Shown here: piece by piece, positions 40,130 to 51,800 of the stretch | Position numbering within the stretch: position 1 is the first letter of the stretch | Layout of the letters: each line of letters starts with the position of its first letter | Assembly: GCF_051014685.1 (NCBI RefSeq) | Contig: NW_027478984.1 | Location: 62,001-126,000 of the forward strand | DNA: 64,000 bases | Direction of reading: 5' to 3' | Origin: Ptiloglossa arizonensis | Lineage: Eukaryota; Arthropoda; Insecta; Hymenoptera; Colletidae | Translations under genes and position numbers: made by a program | The notes under the pieces: generated by a model | Database searches by the model: none | The model's input: only the letters and a program-made list of their open reading frames with translations | Told to the model about the DNA's origin: nothing

Positions 40130-43100
40130 GAAAATGTTGAGTTTCTCAAGCGTTTCTTACCTACAAACTGCCATATCTCGCGAACGGATTGACCAATCCG
40201 CAAAATTTCTGATGCATCTGAAAGTAGAAACTCGCCCGATTACAACGGTATGCGTACTTTTCCCCTAGGCCGTTCTGGTTAATCGTTTCGAGCATCAGAA
40301 CTGCGAAAATTTTGAGTTTCTCAAGCGTTTCTTACCTCCAAACTGCCATATCTCGCGAACGGATTGACCAATCCTCAAAATTGCTGTTGCATCTGAAAGT
40401 AGAAACTCGCCCGATTACAACGGTATGCGTACTTTTCCCCTAGTCCGTTCTAGTTATTCGTTTCGAGCATCAGAACTGCGAAAATTTTGAGTTTTTCAAG
40501 CGTTTCTTACTTCCAAATTGCCATACCTCGCGAACGGATTGAGCAATCCGCAAAATTTCTGTTGCATCTGAAGGTAGAAACGCGCCCGTTTACAACGGTA
40601 TGCGTACTTTTCCCCTAGGCCGTTCTAGTTATTCGTTTCGAGCATCAGAACTGCGAAAATTTTGAGTTTCTCAAGCGTTTCTTACTTCCAAACCGCCATA
40701 TCTCGCGAACGGATTGACCAATCCGCAAAATTTCTGTTGCATCTGAAAGTAGAAACTCGCCCGATTACAACGGTATGCGTACTTTTCCCCTAGGCCGTTC
40801 TAGTTAATCGTTTCGAGCATCAGAACTGCGAAAATTTTGAGTTTCTCAAGCGTTTCTTACCTCCAAACTGCCATATCTCGCGAACGGATTGACCAATCCG
40901 CAAAATTTCTGTTGCATCTGAAAGTAGAAACCCGCCCGATTACAACGCTATGCGTACTTTTCCCCTAGGCCGTTCTAGTTAATCGTTTCGAGCATCAGAA
41001 CTGCGAAAATTTTGAGTTTCTCAAGCGTTTCTTACTTCCAAGCTGCCATATCTCGCGAACGGATTGACCAATCCGCAAAATTTCTGATGCATCTGAAAGT
41101 TGAAAGTCGCCCGATTACAACGGTATGCGTACTTTTCCCCTAGAACGTTCTAGTTATGCTTGTCGAGCATCAGAACTGCGAAAATTTTGAGTTTCTCAAG
41201 CGTTTCTTACCTCCAAACTGCCATATCTCGCGAACGGATTGACCAATCCGCAAAATTTCTGTTGCATCTGAAAGTAGAAACTCACCCGATTACAACGGTA
41301 TGCGTACTTTTCCCCTAGGCCGTTCTAGTTATTCGTTTCGAGCATCAGAACTGCGAAAATTTTGAGTTTCTCAAGCGTTTCTTACTTCCAAACCGCCATA
41401 TCTCGCGAACGGATTGACCAATCCGCAAAATTTCTGTTGCATCTGAAAGTAGAAACTCGCCCGATTACAACGGTATGCGTACTTTTCCCCTAGGCCGTTC
41501 TAGTTAATCGTTTCGAGCATCAGAACTGCGAAAATTTTGAGTTTCTCAAGCGTTTCTTACCTCCAAACTGCCATATCTCGCGAACGGATTGACCAATCCG
41601 CAAAATTTCTGTTGCATCTGAAAGTAGAAACCCGCCCGATTACAACGCTATGCGTACTTTTCCCCTAGGCCGTTCTAGTTAATCGTTTCGAGCATCAGAA
41701 CTGCGAAAATTTTGAGTTTCTCAAGCGTTTCTTACTTCCAAGCTGCCATATCTCGCGAACGGATTGACCAATCCGCAAAATTTCTGATGCATCTGAAAGT
41801 TGAAAGTCGCCCGATTACAACGGTATGCGTACTTTTCCCCTAGAACGTTCTAGTTATGCTTGTCGAGCATCAGAACTGCGAAAATTTTGAGTTTCTCAAG
41901 CGTTTCTTACCTCCAAACTGCCATATCTCGCGAACGGATTGACCAATCCGCAAAATTTCTGTTGCATCTGAAAGTAGAAACTCACCCGATTACAACGGTA
42001 TGCGTACTTTTCCCCTAGGCCGTTCTAGTTATTCTTTTCGAGCATCAGAACTGCGAAAATTTGGAGTTTCTCAAGAGTTTCTTACCTCCAAACTGCCATA
42101 TCTCGCGAACGGATTGACTAATCCGCAAAATTTCTGTTGCATCTGAAAGTAGAAACTCGCCCGATTACAACGGTATGCGTACTTTTCCCCTAGGCCGTTC
42201 TAGATATTCGTTTCGAGCATCAGAACTGCGAAAATTTTGAGTTTCTCAAGCGTTTCTTACCTCCAAACTGCCATATCTCGCGAACGGATTGACCAATCCG
42301 CAAAATTTCTGTTCCATCTGAAGGTAGAAACTCGCCCGTTTACAACGGTATGCGTACTTTTCCCCTAGGCCGTTCTAGTTATTCGTTTCGAGCATCAGAA
42401 CTGCGAAAATTTTGAGTTTCTCAAGCGTTTCTTACTTCCAAACTGCCATATCTCGCGAACGGATTGACCAATCCGCAAAATTTCTGATGCATCTGAAAGT
42501 AGAAACTCGCCCGATTACAACGGTATGCGTACTTTTCCCCTAGGCCGCTCTAGTTATTCGTTTCGAGCATCAGAACTGCGAAAATTTTGAGTTTCTCAAG
42601 CGTTTCTTACCTCCAAACTGCCATATCTCGCGAACGGATTGACCAATCCGCAAAATTTCTGTTGCATCTGAAAGTACAAACTCGCCCGATTACAACGGTA
42701 TGCCTACTTTTCCCCTAGAACCTTCTAGTTATGCTTGTCGAGCATCAGAACTGCGACAATTTTGAGTTTCTCAAGCATTTCTTACCTCCAAACTGCCATA
42801 TCTCGCGAACGGATGGACCAATCCGCAAAATTTCTGTTGCATCTGAAAGTAGAAACTCGCCCGATTACAACGGTATGCGTACTTTTCCCCTAGTCCGTTC
42901 TAGTTATTCGTTTCGAGCATCAGAACTGCGAAAATTTTGAGTTTCTCAAGCGTTTCTTACCTCCAAACTGCCATATCTCGCGAACGGATTGACCAATCCG
43001 CAAAATTTCTGTTGCATCTGAAAGTACAAACTCGCCCGATTACAACGGTATGCCTACTTTTCCCCTAGGCCGTTCTAGTTATTCGTTTCGAGCATCAGAA

Positions 43101-45200
43101 CTGCGAAAATGTTGAGTTTCTCAAGCGTTTCTTACCTACAAACTGCCATATCTCGCGAACGGATTGACCAATCCGCAAAATTTCTGATGCATCTGAAAGT
43201 AGAAACTCGCCCGATTACAACGGTATGCGTACTTTTCCCCTAGGCCGTTCTGGTTAATCGTTTCGAGCATCAGAACTGCGAAAATTTTGAGTTTCTCAAG
43301 CGTTTCTTACCTCCAAACTGCCATATCTCGCGAACGGATTGACCAATCCTCAAAATTGCTGTTGCATCTGAAAGTAGAAACTCGCCCGATTACAACGGTA
43401 TGCGTACTTTTCCCCTAGTCCGTTCTAGTTATTCGTTTCGAGCATCAGAACTGCGAAAATTTTGAGTTTTTCAAGCGTTTCTTACTTCCAAATTGCCATA
43501 CCTCGCGAACGGATTGAGCAATCCGCAAAATTTCTGTTGCATCTGAAGGTAGAAACGCGCCCGTTTACAACGGTATGCGTACTTTTCCCCTAGGCCGTTC
43601 TAGTTATTCGTTTCGAGCATCAGAACTGCGAAAATTTTGAGTTTCTCAAGCGTTTCTTACTTCCAAACCGCCATATCTCGCGAACGGATTGACCAATCCG
43701 CAAAATTTCTGTTGCATCTGAAAGTAGAAACTCGCCCGATTACAACGGTATGCGTACTTTTCCCCTAGGCCGTTCTAGTTAATCGTTTCGAGCATCAGAA
43801 CTGCGAAAATTTTGAGTTTCTCAAGCGTTTCTTACCTCCAAACTGCCATATCTCGCGAACGGATTGACCAATCCGCAAAATTTCTGTTGCATCTGAAAGT
43901 AGAAACCCGCCCGATTACAACGCTATGCGTACAATTCCCCTAGGCCGTTCTAGTTAATCGTTTCGAGCATCAGAACTGCGAAAATTTTGAGTTTCTCAAG
44001 CGTTTCTTACTTCCAAGCTGCCATATCTCGCGAACGGATTGACCAATCCGCAAAATTTCTGATGCATCTGAAAGTTGAAAGTCGCCCGATTACAACGGTA
44101 TGCGTACTTTTCCCCTAGAACGTTCTAGTTATGCTTGTCGAGCATCAGAACTGCGAAAATTTTGAGTTTCTCAAGCGTTTCTTACCTCCAAACTGCCATA
44201 TCTCGCGAACGGATTGACCAATCCGCAAAATTTCTGTTGCATCTGAAAGTAGAAACTCACCCGATTACAACGGTATGCGTACTTTTCCCCTAGGCCGTTC
44301 TAGTTATTCTTTTCGAGCATCAGAACTGCGAAAATTTGGAGTTTCTCAAGAGTTTCTTACCTCCAAACTGCCATATCTCGCGAACGGATTGACTAATCCG
44401 CAAAATTTCTGTTGCATCTGAAAGTAGAAACTCGCCCGATTACAACGGTATGCGTACTTTTCCCCTAGGCCGTTCTAGATATTCGTTTCGAGCATCAGAA
44501 CTGCGAAAATTTTGAGTTTCTCAAGCGTTTCTTACCTCCAAACTGCCATATCTCGCGAACGGATTGACCAATCCGCAAAATTTCTGTTCCATCTGAAGGT
44601 AGAAACTCGCCCGTTTACAACGGTATGCGTACTTTTCCCCTAGGCCGTTCTAGTTATTCGTTTCGAGCATCAGAACTGCGAAAATTTTGAGTTTCTCAAG
44701 CGTTTCTTACTTCCAAACTGCCATATCTCGCGAACGGATTGACCAATCCGCAAAATTTCTGATGCATCTGAAAGTAGAAACTCGCCCGATTACAACGGTA
44801 TGCGTACTTTTCCCCTAGGCCGCTCTAGTTATTCGTTTCGAGCATCAGAACTGCGAAAATTTTGAGTTTCTCAAGCGTTTCTTACCTCCAAACTGCCATA
44901 TCTCGCGAACGGATTGACCAATCCGCAAAATTTCTGTTGCATCTGAAAGTACAAACTCGCCCGATTACAACGGTATGCCTACTTTTCCCCTAGAACCTTC
45001 TAGTTATGCTTGTCGAGCATCAGAACTGCGACAATTTTGAGTTTCTCAAGCATTTCTTACCTCCAAACTGCCATATCTCGCGAACGGATGGACCAATCGG
45101 CAAAATTTCTGTTGCATCTGAAAGTAGAAACTCGCCCGACTACAACGGTATGCGTACTTTTCCCCTAGTCCGTTCTAGTTATTCGTTTCGAGCATCAGAA
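40130..45200. repeat. 4-, 13- and 17-monomer nested repeats ending just before the LINE
   Basis: A 700-bp tandem pair (about 40.6-41.33 and 41.33-42.03 kb) is shown by ACAACGCTATG at 40942 and 41642. The second copy and what follows recur at +2275 (ACAACGCTATG near 43917, CTAGAACCTTC near 42717/44992). The part before the pair recurs at +2975 (AATCCTCAAAATTGC near 40371/43346). This order implies the 700-bp duplication and the 13-monomer duplication were separate events. Confidence 0.75.
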
Positions 45201-45668
45201 CTGCGAAAATTTTGAGTTTTTCAAGCGTTTCTTACTTCCAAATTGCCATACCTCGCGAACGGATTGTGCAATCCGCTAAATTTCTGTTCCATCTGAAGGT
45301 AGAAACTCGCCCGTTTACAACGGTATGCGTACTTTTCCCCTAGGCCGTTCTAGTTATTCGTTTCGAGCATCAGAACTGCGAAAATTTTGAGTTTCTCAAG
45401 CGTTTCTTACTTCCAAACCGCCATATCTCGCGAACGGATTGACCAATCCGCAAAATTTCTGTTGCATCTGAAAGTAGAAACTCGCCCGATTACAACGGTA
45501 TGCGTACTTTTCCCCTAGGCCGTTCTAGTTAATCGTTTCGAGCATCAGAACTGCGAAAATTTTGAGTTTCTCAAGCGTTTCTTACTTCCAAACTGCCATA
45601 TCTCGCGAACGGACTGACCAATCCGCAAAATTTCTGATGCATCTGAAAGTAGAAACTCGCCCGATTAC

Positions 45669-45680
45669 AACGGTATGCGT
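45669..45680. repeat. Target-site duplication, left copy
   Basis: AACGGTATGCGT ends at the abrupt switch from satellite to GC-rich sequence. The same 12 bases follow the poly(A) tail at 46908-46919. The first two A are ambiguous with the tail, so the true duplication is 10-12 bp. It corresponds to monomer bases 174-175 plus 1-10, with one further base (T) at 11. Confidence 0.85.
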
Positions 45681-46301
45681 CCCCCGGCGGACTTGATCGC
45701 GGGCGCGCATGCGGCTTTCTACGAGGGCCGCATGCGCGCCCGCGAGGATGGGGTGGTCCTGGCGGGCTGCGAGGTGGAGGCCCTGAGGCGCCAGGCCCGG
45801 GAGTCCATGCTGCAGCTTTGGCAGCAGCGGCTGGCCGAGCCGTTGTTCGGCCAGAGGACTGTCCGGGCTATCCGGCCGGTCCTGTTTGAGTGGCTGGGTA
45901 GGCGCTTCGGCTCACTCACCTACCGGTTGGTGCAGGTGCTGTCCGGGCACGGATGCTTCGGTCAGTACCTGTGCCGGATCGGTGTGGAAGAGGCGGCGCG
46001 CTGCTGGCACTGTCCAGCGGACGAGGACACGGCGCAACACACCCTCGAGGTGTGTCCGGCCTGGGGGGTGGAGCGCCGTGTCCTCACGGCCGTGATTGGG
46101 GCGGACCTATCGCTGCCGGGCGTGGTACAGGCCATGCTCGGCAGCGAGACGAAGTGGCGGGCCGTGGCCTCCTTCTGCGAGGAGGTAATCTCGCGGAAGG
46201 AGGCCGCGAGCCGCATTCGCGAGAGCGGGAGACCGCGAGCGAGGCCTCGTCCGAGGCCGGGGGCGGGTGGGCCTCCGGAAGGGCTGGGGAGGCCACCCTG
46301 A
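45681..46301 (+). pseudogene. C-terminal fragment of LINE ORF2 (R1-clade-like reverse transcriptase protein)
   Basis: About 206 codons of element-derived frame end in TGA at 46299-46301. An upstream ATG at 45675 comes from the satellite (codons ATG CGT), so the open frame that starts there is a chimera by chance. Numbering from that Met, residues 71-103 hold a W-x2-R-x5-TYRL...GHGCF-x2-YL segment typical of the region after the reverse transcriptase domain. A zinc-knuckle-like C110-x2-C113-x8-H122-x4-C127 follows, with the DTA-x-HTLE and CPAW contexts. Residues 141-173 carry a DLSLPGVV block and an FCEEVISRKEAA helix. The tail from about 174 is Arg/Pro/Gly-rich. No frameshift or stop is seen in the fragment, so the insertion is probably fairly young. 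The endonuclease and reverse transcriptase domains are lost by truncation, so no activity is expected. Confidence 0.8.
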
Positions 46302-46304
46302 GAG

Positions 46305-46804
46305 CGGCGGGCGGGGGTGCGTAGCCCTTGAGGCTCGTGCCACCGCCCGTCGTCTGAGGGGTGGGAGGAATAAGGGACGGCGACGCTCTCGAGGGCGGAG
46401 AGGCCAGAACCGCCCTCGGGAGCGTACGAGCCGGGGTGCGGCCGCGCCGACGGCACGGTCCCAGGGCCGTGCCTCCGGCGCGGCTATGGGGGCCGTGGGC
46501 GGTCGCGAGTGTGGGACTCGCGGCCGCCCTCGGGCGGCCCCCGGGAGTGGGACGTCGGAGCAGTGTGGCCCTGCTCCGACGTCGGGCGCCAGAGCGCCGA
46601 GGAGAAAACAGGGAAGGGAGGGTGAAGTACCCCCTCCCTTCCCTGGAACGGGAGGACACGGGCGCGAGAGCCCTGCACGGGGGAGCACCTGATGTTATGA
46701 TGTCTTCGGTCCCAGGTGCTCCCCCTGCATAGTGCGAGGATGGCCACCGTGGTGGGTTTTAGTGGGTAGGTCCCGCGCCCGATGGGTTTCCTTCCGGGCG
46801 CGGG
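46305..46804 (+). other. LINE 3' UTR with eight consecutive hairpins
   Basis: Inverted repeats follow one another (left arm / right arm): 46305-46321/46336-46352 (17 bp, one mismatch, three G-U); 46383-46398/46410-46425 (16 bp, one G-U); 46441-46449 plus 46452-46458 / 46467-46473 plus 46476-46484 (9+7 bp around a 2x2 internal loop); 46497-46510/46516-46529 (14 bp, one G-U); 46551-46563/46571-46583 (13 bp, perfect); 46609-46622/46632-46645 (14 bp, perfect); 46679-46691/46713-46725 (13 bp, perfect); 46772-46781/46795-46804 (10 bp, perfect). Pairs kept by G-U wobble argue for selection on RNA structure. 3' UTR structures are recognised by the element's own reverse transcriptase in R1/R2-type LINEs; that role here is inference. 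Confidence 0.75.
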
Positions 46805-46870
46805 GAATCCCACACTCCCCCCGCCCCTCCCCAGGCGGCGGGGGGGTCTTTCGAAGATTTCCCCCACGTT

Positions 46871-46907
46871 AATAAAAAAAAAAAAAAAATAAAAAAAAAA
46901 AAAAAAA
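46871..46907 (+). other. LINE poly(A) tail with AATAAA
   Basis: AATAAA at 46871-46876 runs directly into A tracts: 16 A, one T at 46890, then 19 A up to the satellite, of which the last two may belong to the target-site duplication. It marks the 3' end of the element and fixes its orientation as plus. Confidence 0.9.
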
Positions 46908-46919
46908 AACGGTATGCGT
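46908..46919. repeat. Target-site duplication, right copy
   Basis: AACGGTATGCGT repeats the left copy at 45669-45680, after which the satellite continues in perfect phase (ACTTTTCCCC). Joining the flanks at one copy restores an uninterrupted 175-bp monomer, which confirms a simple insertion. Confidence 0.85.
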
Positions 46920-47459
46920 ACTTTTCCCCTAGGCCGTTCTGGTGAATCGTTTCGAGCATCAGAACTGCGAAAATTTTGAGTTTCTCAAGCGTTTCTTACC
47001 TCCAAACTGCCATATCTCGCGAACGGATTGACCAATCCTCAAAATTGCTGTTGCATCTGAAAGTAGAAACTCGCCCGATTAAAACGGTATGCGTACTTTT
47101 CCCCTAGTCCGTTCTAGTTATTCGTTTCGAGCATCAGAACTGCGAAAATTTTGAGTTTTTCAAGCGTTTCTTACTTCCAAATTGCCATACCTCGCGAACG
47201 GATTGAGCAATCCGCAAAATTTTTGTTGCATCTGAAGGTAGAAACACGCCCGTTTACAACGCTATGCGTACTTTTCCCCTAGGCCGTTCTAGTTATTCGT
47301 TTCGAGCATCAGAACTGCGAAAATTTTGAGTTTCTCAAGCGTTCCTTACTTCCAAACCGCCATATCTCGCGAACGGATTGACCAATCCGCAAAATTTCTG
47401 TTGCATCTGAAAGTAGAAACTCGCCCGATTACAACGGTATGCGTACTTTTCCCCTAGGC

Positions 47460-50400
47460 CGCTCTAGTTATTCGTTTCGAGCATCAGAACTGCGAAAATT
47501 TTGTGTTTCTCAAGTGTTTCATACTTCCAAACTGCCATATCTCGCGAACGGATTGACCAATCCGCAAAATTTCTGTTGCATCTGAAAGTAGAAACTCGCC
47601 CGATTACAACGGTATGCGTACTTTTCCCCTAGGCCGCTCTAGTTATTCGTTTCGAGCATCAGAACTGCGAAAATTTTGTGTTTCTCAAGTGTTTCATACT
47701 TCCAAACTGCCATATCTCGCGAACGGATTGACCAATCCGCAAAATTTCTGTTGCATCTGAAAGTAGAAACTCGCCCGATTACAACGGTATGCGTACTTTT
47801 CCCCTAGGCTGTTCTGGTTATTCGTTTCGAGCATCAGAACTGCGAAAATTTTGTGTTTCTCTAGTGTTTCATACTTCCTAACTGCCATATCTCGCGAACG
47901 GATTGACCAATCCGCAAAATTTCTGTTGCATCTGAAAGTAGAAACTCGCCCGATTACAACGGTATGCGTACTTTTCCCGTAGGCCGTTCTGGTTATTCGT
48001 TTCGAGCATCAGAACTGCGAAAATTTTGAGTTTCTCAAGCGTTTCTTACCTCCAAACTGCCATATATCGCGAACGGATTGACCAATCCTCAAAATTGCTG
48101 TTGCATCTGAAAGTAGAATCTCGCCCGATTACAACGGTATGCGTACTTTTCCCCTAGTCCGTTCTAGTTATTCGTTTCGAGCATCAGAACTGCGAAAATT
48201 TTGAGTTTTTCAAGCGTTTCTTACTTCCAAATTGCCATACCTCGCGAACGGATTGAGCAATCCGCAAAATTTCTGTTGCATCTGAAGGTAGAAACGCGCC
48301 CGTTTACAACGGTATGCGTACTTTTCCCCTAGGCCGTTCTAGTTATTCGTTTCGAGCATCAGAACTGCGAAAATTTTGAGTTTCTCAAGCGTTTCTTACT
48401 TCCAAACCGCCATATCTCGCGAACGGATTGACCAATCCGCAAAATTTCTGTTGCATCTGAAAGTAGAAACTCGCCCGATTACAACGGTATGCGTACTTTT
48501 CCCCTAGGCCGTTCTAGTTAATCGTTTCGAGCATCAGAACTGCGAAAATTTTGAGTTTCTCAAGCGTTTCTTACTTCCAAACTGCCATATCTCGCGAACG
48601 GATTGACCAATCCGCAAAATTTCTGATGCATCTGAAGGTAGAAACTCGCCCGATTACAACGGTATGCGTACTTTTCCCCTAGGCCGTTCTGGTTAATCGT
48701 TTCGAGCATCAGAACTGCGAAAATTTTGAGTTTCTCAAGCGTTTCTTACTTCCAAACTGCCATATCTCGCGAACGGATTGACCAATCCGCAAAATTTCTG
48801 ATGCATCTGAAAGTAGAAACTCGCCCGATTACAACGGTATGCGTACTTTTCCCCTAGGCCGCTCTAGTTATTCGTTTCGAGCATCAGAACTGCGAAAATT
48901 TTGTGTTTCTCAAGTGTTTCATACTTCCAAACTGCCATATCTCGCGAACGGATTGACCAATCCGCAAAATTTCTGTTGCATCTGAAAGTAGAAACTCGCC
49001 CGATTACAACGGTATGCGTACTTTTCCCCTAGGCTGTTCTGGTTATTCGTTTCGAGCATCAGAACTGCGAAAATTTTGTGTTTCTCTAGTGTTTCATACT
49101 TCCTAACTGCCATATCTCGCGAACGGATTGACCAATCCGCAAAATTTCTGTTGCATCTGAAAGTAGAAACTCGCCCGATTACAACGGTATGCGTACTTTT
49201 CCCGTAGGCCGTTCTGGTTATTCGTTTCGAGCATCAGAACTGCGAAAATTTTGAGTTTCTCAAGCGTTTCTTACCTCCAAACTGCCATATATCGCGAACG
49301 GATTGACCAATCCTCAAAATTGCTGTTGCATCTGAAAGTAGAATCTCGCCCGATTACAACGGTATGCGTACTTTTCCCCTAGTCCGTTCTAGTTATTCGT
49401 TTCGAGCATCAGAACTGCGAAAATTTTGAGTTTTTCAAGCGTTTCTTACTTCCAAATTGCCATACCTCGCGAACGGATTGAGCAATCCGCAAAATTTCTG
49501 TTGCATCTGAAGGTAGAAACGCGCCCGTTTACAACGGTATGCGTACTTTTCCCCTAGGCCGTTCTAGTTATTCGTTTCGAGCATCAGAACTGCGAAAATT
49601 TTGAGTTTCTCAAGCGTTTCTTACTTCCAAACCGCCATATCTCGCGAACGGATTGACCAATCCGCAAAATTTCTGTTGCATCTGAAAGTAGAAACTCGCC
49701 CGATTACAACGGTATGCGTACTTTTCCCCTAGGCCGTTCTAGTTAATCGTTTCGAGCATCAGAACTGCGAAAATTTTGAGTTTCTCAAGCGTTTCTTACT
49801 TCCAAACTGCCATATCTCGCGAACGGATTGACCAATCCGCAAAATTTCTGATGCATCTGAAGGTAGAAACTCGCCCGATTACAACGGTATGCGTACTTTT
49901 CCCCTAGGCCGTTCTGGTTAATCATTTCGAGCATCAGAACTGCGAAAATTTTGAGTTTCTCAAGCGTTTCTTACTTCCAAACTGCCATATCTCGCGAACG
50001 GATTGACCAATCCGCAAAATTTCTGATGCATCTGAAAGTAGAAACTGGCCCGATTACAACGGTATGCGTACTTTTCCCCTAGGCCGCTCTAGTTATTCGT
50101 TTCGAGCATCAGAACTGCGAAAATTTTGTGTTTCTCAAGTGTTTCATACTTCCAAACTGCCATATCTCGCGAACGGATTGACCAATCCGCAAAATTTCTG
50201 TTGCATCTGAAAGTAGAAAGTCGCCCGATTACAACTGTATGTGTACTTTTCCCCTAGAACGTTCTAGTTATGCTTGTCGAGCATCAGAACTGCGAAAATT
50301 TTGAGTTTCTCAAGCATTTCTTACCTCCAAACTGCCATATCTCGCGAACGGATTGACCAATCCGCAAAATTTCTGTTGCATCTGAAAGTAGAAACTCGCC

Positions 50401-51800
50401 CGATTACAACGGTATGCGTACTTTTCCCCTAGGCCGCTCTAGTTATTCGTTTCGAGCATCAGAACTGCGAAAATTTTGTGTTTCTCAAGTGTTTCATACT
50501 TCCAAACTGCCATATCTCGCGAACGGATTGACCAATCCGCAAAATTTCTGTTGCATCTGAAAGTAGAAACTCGCCCGATTACAACGGTATGCGTACTTTT
50601 CCCCTAGTCCGTTCTAGTTATTCGTTTCGAGCATCAGAACTGCGAAAATTTTGAGTTTTTCAAGCGATTCTTACTTCCAAATTGCCATACCTCGCGAACG
50701 GATTGAGCAATCCGCAAAATTTCTGTTGCATCTGAAGGTAGAAACGCGCCCGTTTACAACGGTATGCGTACTTTTCCCCTAGGCCGTTCTAGTTATTCGT
50801 TTCGAGCATCAGAACTGCGAAAATTTTGAGTTTCTCAAGCGTTTCTTACTTCCAAACCGCCATATCTCGCGAACGGATTGACCAATCCGCAAAATTTCTG
50901 TTGCATCTGAAAGTAGAAACTCGCCCGATTACAACGGTATGCGTACTTTTCCCCTAGGCCGTTCTAGTTAATCGTTTCGAGCATCAGAACTGCGAAAATT
51001 TTGAGTTTCTCAAGCGTTTCTTACTTCCAAACTGCCATATCTCGCGAACGGATTGACCAATCCGCAAAATTTCTGATGCATCCGAAGGTAGAAACTCGCC
51101 CGATTACAACGGTATGCGTACTTTTCCCCTAGGCCGTTCTGGTTAATCATTTCGAGCATCAGAACTGCGAAAATTTTGAGTTTCTCAAGCGTTTCTTACT
51201 TCCAAACTGCCATATCTCGCGAACGGATTGACCAATCCGCAAAATTTCTGATGCATCTGAAAGTAGAAACTGGCCCGATTACAACGGTATGCGTACTTTT
51301 CCCCTAGGCCGCTCTAGTTATTCGTTTCGAGCATCAGAACTGCGAAAATTTTGTGTTTCTCAAGTGTTTCATACTTCCAAACTGCCATATCTCGCGAACG
51401 GATTGACCAATCCGCAAAATTTCTGTTGCATCTGAAAGTAGAAAGTCGCCCGATTACAACTGTATGCGTACTTTTCCCCTAGAACGTTCTAGTTATGCTT
51501 GTCGAGCATCAGAACTGCGAAAATTTTGAGTTTCTCAAGCATTTCTTACCTCCAAACTGCCATATCTCGCGAACGGATTGACCAATCCGCAAAATTTCTG
51601 TTGCATCTGAAAGTAGAAACTCGCCCGATTACAACGGTATGCGTACTTTTCCCCTAGGCCGCTCTAGTTATTCGTTTCGAGCATCAGAACTGCGAAAATT
51701 TTGTGTTTCTCAAGTGTTTCATACTTCCAAACTGCCATATCTCGCGAACTGATTGACCAATCCGCAAAATTTCTGTTGCATCTGAAAGTAGAAACTCGCC
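47460..51800. repeat. 7-monomer (1225-bp) higher-order repeat, about 3.5 units
   Basis: Spacing of +1225 holds for several private markers: CTCTAGTGTTTCATAC near 47859/49084, GTAGAATCTCGCC near 48114/49339, GGTTAATCATTTCG near 49916/51141, GAAACTGGCCCG near 50042/51267, and AATGCGAAAATTTTGTG-type monomers starting each unit. A third-unit switch near 50.2 kb replaces part of the cycle with an AGAACGTT monomer and is itself copied at 51.4 kb. This is the most regular higher-order block in the window and it begins about 600 bp after the LINE. Confidence 0.8.

Larger units (their letters stand above)
1..45680. repeat. 175-bp satellite DNA array, left block (261 complete monomers)
   Basis: Head-to-tail copies of a 175-bp unit start at position 1 (the ACGGTATGCG landmark) and recur at 176, 351, 526, 701 and so on. 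Phase is kept to within six bases over 45.7 kb. The deviations are six single-base deletions, near 10028, 19341, 25814, 32988, 34561 and 39408, and after allowing for them the last full boundary falls exactly at 45670. All units have the same orientation. Consensus composition is about 44% GC with 13 CpG per unit. Monomers differ by a limited set of shared substitutions, which define subtypes and higher-order blocks. 175 is not a multiple of 3, so reading frame shifts in every unit; the short 60-82-residue ORFs are by-products of the repeat, not genes. No gene or other element lies in this block. A centromeric or pericentromeric satellite is the likeliest identity, by inference. Confidence 0.98.
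45681..46907 (+). mobile_element. 5'-truncated R1-clade-like non-LTR retrotransposon (LINE) insertion
   Basis: A 1227-bp GC-rich block breaks the satellite. It has the structure of a target-primed reverse-transcription product: no terminal repeats, a 3' poly(A) tail, a short target-site duplication and 5' truncation. It holds the end of ORF2 (to 46301), a GC-rich 3' UTR (46302-46870) and the tail. The protein's GHGCF block and CCHC knuckle point to the R1 clade (R1, TRAS, SART relatives), full-length members of which are several kb, so the reverse transcriptase and endonuclease domains are missing and the copy is dead. Its base composition differs sharply from the satellite. It is the only transposon in 64 kb. 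I did not identify the family. Confidence 0.85.

Noticed and set aside
46305..46804. Bacterial-type rho-independent terminators at the 3' UTR hairpins
   Set aside because: The GC stems are not followed by T runs and the context is a eukaryotic LINE 3' UTR with a poly(A) tail.
45681..46907. LTR retrotransposon or DNA transposon
   Set aside because: No terminal direct or inverted repeats; the poly(A) tail and truncated 5' end fit a LINE.
45719..46959. Open frames in other phases and on the minus strand within the LINE (up to 193 codons)
   Set aside because: GC-rich sequence has few stops. Only the plus frame ending at 46301 has a recognisable domain pattern; the others are Arg/Pro-rich shadows and some read through the hairpin arms.
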